A stretch of 64,000 bases of DNA from an uncultured Prevotellaceae bacterium. Its GTDB lineage: Bacteria; Bacteroidota; Bacteroidia; Bacteroidales; Bacteroidaceae. The notes beneath the pieces were generated by a model. It searched no databases. It was not told where the DNA came from and saw only the letters and a program-made list of their open reading frames with translations. The DNA lies in the NCBI GenBank assembly GCA_900316985.1, contig ONFE01000002.1:102193-166192 (forward strand), given 5' to 3'. Every line of letters starts with the position of its first letter. Within the stretch, counting starts at the first letter, position 1. The position numbers were made by a program, and so were the translations under genes. This document shows, one piece after another, positions 60,878 to 64,000 of this stretch.

Positions 60878-61624
60878 ATGATCAGTAAAAATCTCATAAA
60901 ACTCATAAAGAGTCTCGAACAAAAGAAGTACCGCAAGCGTGAAAAGCTGTTTGTGGCTGAAGGACCTAAGGTCGTTGGTGACTTGATGGCACTGATGGCT
61001 CCCCAACGTGTCATTGCCACCAGTGAATGGTACAAAGGGAAACAGGTTTCGGAAGATGTGGTGGTAACGGAAGATGAAATACGGAAAGTAAGTTTCCTGC
61101 AGCATCCACAGGATGTATTGGCTCTTTTCGAACTTCCGGAAATAGAAGAATTACCTGCCGAACAACTATGCGACCATCTCACGTTGGCACTCGACGATGT
61201 TCAAGATCCTGGGAACTTAGGCACTATCATTCGATTGGCCGACTGGTTCGGCATTGAGCACATCCTGTGTAATCTGGGAACAGCTGATGCCTATAGTCCG
61301 AAAGTTGTACAAGCCACCATGGGAAGCATAGCAAGGGTAAAGCTTCACTATACCAATCTGGCAGAATACCTTGAGCAACTTCAGGACGCAGTTCCCGTTT
61401 ACGGAACATTTCTCGACGGCAACAACCTTTATGCTGAAAAACTGTCACCGTCAGGGATTATCATTATGGGCAATGAGGGGAATGGCATTTCCGAGCAAGT
61501 GGAACGTTATGTAACCAAGCGGCTGCTGATACCATCCTACCCCGCAGAACGCCCCACCGCTGAAAGCCTGAACGTTGCCATTGCAACAGCAATCACTTGC
61601 GCCGAATTCCGTCGCAAGAATTAA
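60878..61624 (+). CDS. TrmH-family (SpoU) RNA methyltransferase
   Basis: The 248-residue product has an N-terminal substrate-binding domain and a C-terminal SPOUT knot: motif 1 DPGNLGTIIRLADWFGI, motif 2 IIMGNEGNGIS, motif 3 IPSYPAERPTAESLNVAIA. It methylates a ribose 2'-OH in rRNA or tRNA; the target is not determined by sequence. It has its own promoter and is convergent with the YkvA-like gene. Confidence 0.92.
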   Translation: MISKNLIKLIKSLEQKKYRKREKLFVAEGPKVVGDLMALMAPQRVIATSEWYKGKQVSEDVVVTEDEIRKVSFLQHPQDVLALFELPEIEELPAEQLCDHLTLALDDVQDPGNLGTIIRLADWFGIEHILCNLGTADAYSPKVVQATMGSIARVKLHYTNLAEYLEQLQDAVPVYGTFLDGNNLYAEKLSPSGIIIMGNEGNGISEQVERYVTKRLLIPSYPAERPTAESLNVAIATAITCAEFRRKN

Positions 61625-61648
61625 TAATACGTAAAAAGGAATCCGTTG

Positions 61649-62044
61649 TTAAGGCTGTTCGTCCTTGAAAAGGTCGTTGATTTCGAGAATCTCGTCATCA
61701 TCAAACCATTGGGATAGTTTGGCCTTTGCCTTTGCCTTCACATCATCACTCACTTCACCCCAAACTTTCTGCAGCACAAAAATGAGCACGCCGAGATCGT
61801 CTGTCAGTCCTGCGATTGGAATGGCATCAGGAATCACGTCGAGCGGACTGATCAGATAGCCCAAGGCTCCAATAATGATGGCCTTCTCCTTAACACTCAC
61901 CTTATCACTCTGAAGCGTATAAAAGAGGATAAGTGCCGCATAGACAAGTTTCGCACCGGCACGTTTGGCTATGCGGGAAATCTTCTCAACAAATTCACCC
62001 TTGGTGAACTTATTGCTGTATTGCATGAAATCAGGTATCTCCAT
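61649..62044 (-). CDS. YkvA family (DUF1232) protein
   Basis: From MEIPDFMQYSNKFTKGEFVE the product is 131 residues. The DUF1232 core is AIIIGALGYLISPLDVIPDAI followed by PIAGLTDDLGVL, the family signature. One or two hydrophobic segments suggest membrane association; the C-terminus is acidic (DDDEILEINDLFKDE). Function unknown. It lies just downstream of the rnpB terminator; longer in-frame versions run into the RNase P RNA gene. Confidence 0.85.
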   Translation of the reverse strand: MEIPDFMQYSNKFTKGEFVEKISRIAKRAGAKLVYAALILFYTLQSDKVSVKEKAIIIGALGYLISPLDVIPDAIPIAGLTDDLGVLIFVLQKVWGEVSDDVKAKAKAKLSQWFDDDEILEINDLFKDEQP

Positions 62045-62089
62045 ATTTATGTATCTATAACGATTAAAGTTGCATATTATTATAAAAAA

Positions 62090-62503
62090 GAAAGCAGTGT
62101 CCCCGTAAGCCGGGTTCTGTTTTAATGTCTGCCATTTATCTAGGCCATGGGTCACCCCAAGGCTCAAGCATTCTACCCTCCATTGCATCAAGCACTTTCT
62201 CCTAAAAAAGAGAGTTACCGGATTCAGGCGGACAACCTTCAGGCAATGGTTTACGCGAACTTGCAGCTCCCAGATGGCACAGCCCGCCGATCACCCGGCG
62301 GCTGGTGGTCTCTTACACCACCTTCTCACCCTTACCCTTACGGGCGGTTATTTTCTTCTGCCGACACCTGCTGTCACCAACAGCTTCTACTTTCGGAAGT
62401 GGGATGTCCTCTGCTGCCCGGACTTTCCTCCCGTCAACGCCGTACATTCATCTTTCATAGATGATGCGCGCGAAGACCAGCGACAGACCGGAACACTGCT
62501 TTC
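62090..62503 (-). ncRNA. rnpB: RNase P RNA, bacterial class A
   Basis: About 414 nt on the minus strand. The universally conserved GAGGAAAGTCCGGGC is the reverse complement of 62415-62429, and the 3' conserved ACAGAACCCGGCTTACG matches 62103-62119. The RNA ends pair: GAAAGCAGTGTTCC (5', 62503-62490) with GGGACACTGCTTTC (3', ending at 62090), forming P1, followed by TTTTTTAT. It is the catalytic subunit for tRNA 5' maturation. Confidence 0.95.
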
Positions 62504-62509
62504 AAGGTG

Positions 62510-62517
62510 CAAAAGTA
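62510..62517 (-). promoter_or_regulatory. -7 box of rnpB
   Basis: TACTTTTG on the minus strand ends 7 nt before the predicted RNA 5' end at 62503, consistent with the usual -7 to +1 distance. Confidence 0.75.
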
Positions 62518-62646
62518 CGAAATATTTTCCTTAAATGAATGTAAAAAACCGACTTTCTCTCGCAAATATCTTTTAATTGACGCTTTTATAGTGTTAAAAG
62601 TGGACAAAACAACGCGACAAATTGTCAGATTAACAATTTTTGCGCC

Positions 62647-62654
62647 TATTTTTG
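62647..62654 (+). promoter_or_regulatory. -7 box of the HtrA protease gene
   Basis: TATTTTTG, 75 nt before the ATG at 62729. The 5' leader is longer than in neighbouring genes and AT-rich. Confidence 0.5.
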
Positions 62655-62728
62655 CAACCGTCAAAAACAAAGTTCGGAAATATCGGACAAGTAATAAACA
62701 GAAATTCAAACAAAAAAGCAGAAAGAAT

Positions 62729-64000
62729 ATGAAGAATGTAAAGAACTATCTTGTTTATGCAAGCTGCATTGTAGCCATTGCTTTCTCTGCAGCATCATTT
62801 GCCAAAGTTTATGCTGTTAAGGCTCCATTCGCAGCAAGTGCTCCAGCTCCTGCAGCAGGACAACCCGTTGATCTTACTTATGCCACCGACAAGGCTCTGC
62901 CTTCTGTGGTGACCGTCCGTGTGGTACAGAATTCAAAGACACAGACCGTTGAAGTGGAAGATCCATTTAGCGACTTCTTTGATCCGTTCGGTTTCTTCGG
63001 ACAGCGTGGACAAGGCAACAACGGCAGACGCAGACAGCAGGTTCAGACCCCGAAGAAGCAAGGTTCCGGTTCGGGTGTTATCATATCAAATGATGGTTAT
63101 ATCGTTACCAATAACCATGTGGTGGAAGGCGCTGATGAAATAACTGTTATTTTGACAGATAACCGCGAATTCTCAGCTAAGGTCATCGGTCTTGACGCCA
63201 GTACTGACCTCGCCCTTATCAAAGTCAGTGGCAAGGACCTTCCGGCCATCGCCATCGGTGACAGCCAGAAACTGCGTATCGGTGAATGGGTAATTGCTAT
63301 CGGTAATCCCTTCTCTATCGGTACTACTGTAACAGCTGGTATCGTGAGTGCCAAGGCTCGTTCAGTAGGAAGCGGTGGCAATGCTGTACAGAGCTTCATC
63401 CAGACTGACGCTGCCATCAACCGTGGTAACTCTGGAGGTGCCCTTGTCAACACAAGTGGTGAATTGGTTGGCATTAACTCGATGCTTTATTCCGAGACGG
63501 GTAGTTACAGTGGTTACGGATTCGCTATCCCAACCTCTATCATGAACAAGGTGGTTAGTGACCTGAAGACCTATGGCACCGTACAGCGTGCATTAATCGG
63601 CATTAGTGGTAGTGACCTCAATAACTACACCGACGGTCTGAAGCAGCAAGGCAAGGAAGTGCCTGACTTCGGAACCGTGAACGGTATCTATGTGGCTGAA
63701 GTTGTAGAGGATGGTGCCGGAGCTGCAGCTGGACTGAAGAAAGGTGACGTAATCACAGCCATCGACGGCAAGCCTCTCACCAAGATGGCTGAGCTTCAGG
63801 AGTATCTCACCAACAAGCGCCCCGGTGACAAGGTAACTATTACATACCTGCGCGACAAGTCCAAGAAGACTGCTACTGTGACGTTGAAGAATGCCCAGGG
63901 TAACACCAATGTGGTGAAGACCGCTGATCTCGACGTACTGGGCGGCAACTTCCGCGAAGTAACCAAGGAGCAGAAGGAGCAACTGAACATCAGCTACGGT
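62729..64000 (+). CDS. degP: Do-family serine endoprotease (DegP/HtrA), partial
   Basis: The gene runs off the right edge; 424 codons are visible. After a signal peptide (MKNVKNYLVYASCIVAIAFS) comes a trypsin-like domain with triad H130 (IVTNNHVVEG), D160 (DASTDLALIKV) and S235 (INRGNSGGALV). A flexible LA-loop insertion (residues about 78-112, SDFFDPFGFFGQ...RRRQQ) precedes it. The first PDZ domain covers about 300-395 (GIYVAEVVEDGAGAAAGLKK). A second PDZ would lie beyond the edge. It degrades or chaperones misfolded periplasmic proteins. Confidence 0.95.
   Translation, partial: MKNVKNYLVYASCIVAIAFSAASFAKVYAVKAPFAASAPAPAAGQPVDLTYATDKALPSVVTVRVVQNSKTQTVEVEDPFSDFFDPFGFFGQRGQGNNGRRRQQVQTPKKQGSGSGVIISNDGYIVTNNHVVEGADEITVILTDNREFSAKVIGLDASTDLALIKVSGKDLPAIAIGDSQKLRIGEWVIAIGNPFSIGTTVTAGIVSAKARSVGSGGNAVQSFIQTDAAINRGNSGGALVNTSGELVGINSMLYSETGSYSGYGFAIPTSIMNKVVSDLKTYGTVQRALIGISGSDLNNYTDGLKQQGKEVPDFGTVNGIYVAEVVEDGAGAAAGLKKGDVITAIDGKPLTKMAELQEYLTNKRPGDKVTITYLRDKSKKTATVTLKNAQGNTNVVKTADLDVLGGNFREVTKEQKEQLNISYG

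Noticed and set aside
62147-62534. Reading frames over the RNase P RNA region, including the extension of the YkvA-like protein to 62191
   Set aside because: The sequence is the structured rnpB RNA on the minus strand; translation across it is coincidental.
1-64000. tRNA genes, transposases, integrases, phage genes, toxin-antitoxin or restriction systems
   Set aside because: Looked for in intergenic stretches and in protein families; none seen.

Overview
The window reads as a chromosomal segment of a Bacteroidota bacterium, most likely Prevotellaceae (Prevotella sensu lato). The case rests on about two dozen promoter-like TAnnTTTG (-7) boxes, several with a TTTG (-33) element 19-20 nt upstream; an rnf operon in the order B-C-D-G-E-A; a 29-residue bL38/COX24-type ribosomal protein gene between an HU gene and an RNase G gene; an S16 with a long Ala/Glu/Lys tail; a TamL-type lipoprotein of the BamA family; an HU-CCDC81/SPOR protein; and a gliding-motility C-terminal-domain protein. 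The content is mostly core metabolism, envelope and information processing. I see no prophage, transposase, integrase, tRNA, CRISPR array or recognised defence system.

Layout. 1-2.5 kb: a partial MuiA-like (DUF4139) gene divergent from a GHL10 glycosidase, then a small acidic protein. 2.7-8.4 kb: rseC-rnfBCDGEA, the ferredoxin:NAD+ ion pump. 8.6-12.4 kb: a two-gene ABC exporter with asymmetric ATP sites. 12.5-14.6 kb: HU, bL38 and RNase G. 14.6-17 kb: overlapping mltG and a PagL-like lipid A deacylase. 17.1-20.4 kb: DPE2-type 4-alpha-glucanotransferase and a Gph-type phosphatase. 20.4-22.2 kb: an FHA/zinc-ribbon protein and an HU-CCDC81/SPOR membrane protein. 22.2-26.9 kb: rfbC, a lipoprotein, a DedA protein, a TPR protein and glnS. 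27.2-34.6 kb: CE1 esterase, PqqD-like protein, then DPP IV - IorA - IorB - aminotransferase. 34.6-39.8 kb: a radical SAM protein, a large palindromic intergenic element, valS and a clostripain-family lipoprotein. 39.8-44.6 kb: a tightly packed five-gene run (binding protein, outer-membrane barrel, POT transporter, nth, DUF2461). 44.7-50.8 kb: CHU_C protein and uvrA, then pfkA and an NhaD antiporter on the other strand. 50.8-56.5 kb: a surface polysaccharide cluster (three GT2, one GT4, one flippase). 56.6-64 kb: rpsP, a metallo-hydrolase, a lipoprotein, tamL, trmH-type methyltransferase, a YkvA-like protein, RNase P RNA and the start of an HtrA protease.

How parts may connect (inference). DPP IV releases dipeptides, the POT transporter could import peptides, and IorAB with the aminotransferase interconverts aromatic amino acids and aryl-acetyl-CoA using ferredoxin. 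Reduced ferredoxin can feed the Rnf pump, so peptide use and energy conservation are both represented.

The most unusual signals are non-coding or translational: AAGGAGG Shine-Dalgarno sequences at four tight or overlapping gene junctions in a phylum that rarely uses them; near-leaderless starts that decide between alternative start codons; a 35.5-kb intergenic element made of opposed 8-nt repeat arms around a perfect 32-bp palindrome; a 22-nt x3 repeat ending in a hairpin; a nested A-B-B-A palindrome after rnfA; a short period-9 insertion in valS; and an orphan promoter/terminator pair that could be a small RNA. None amounts to a demonstrated new system.
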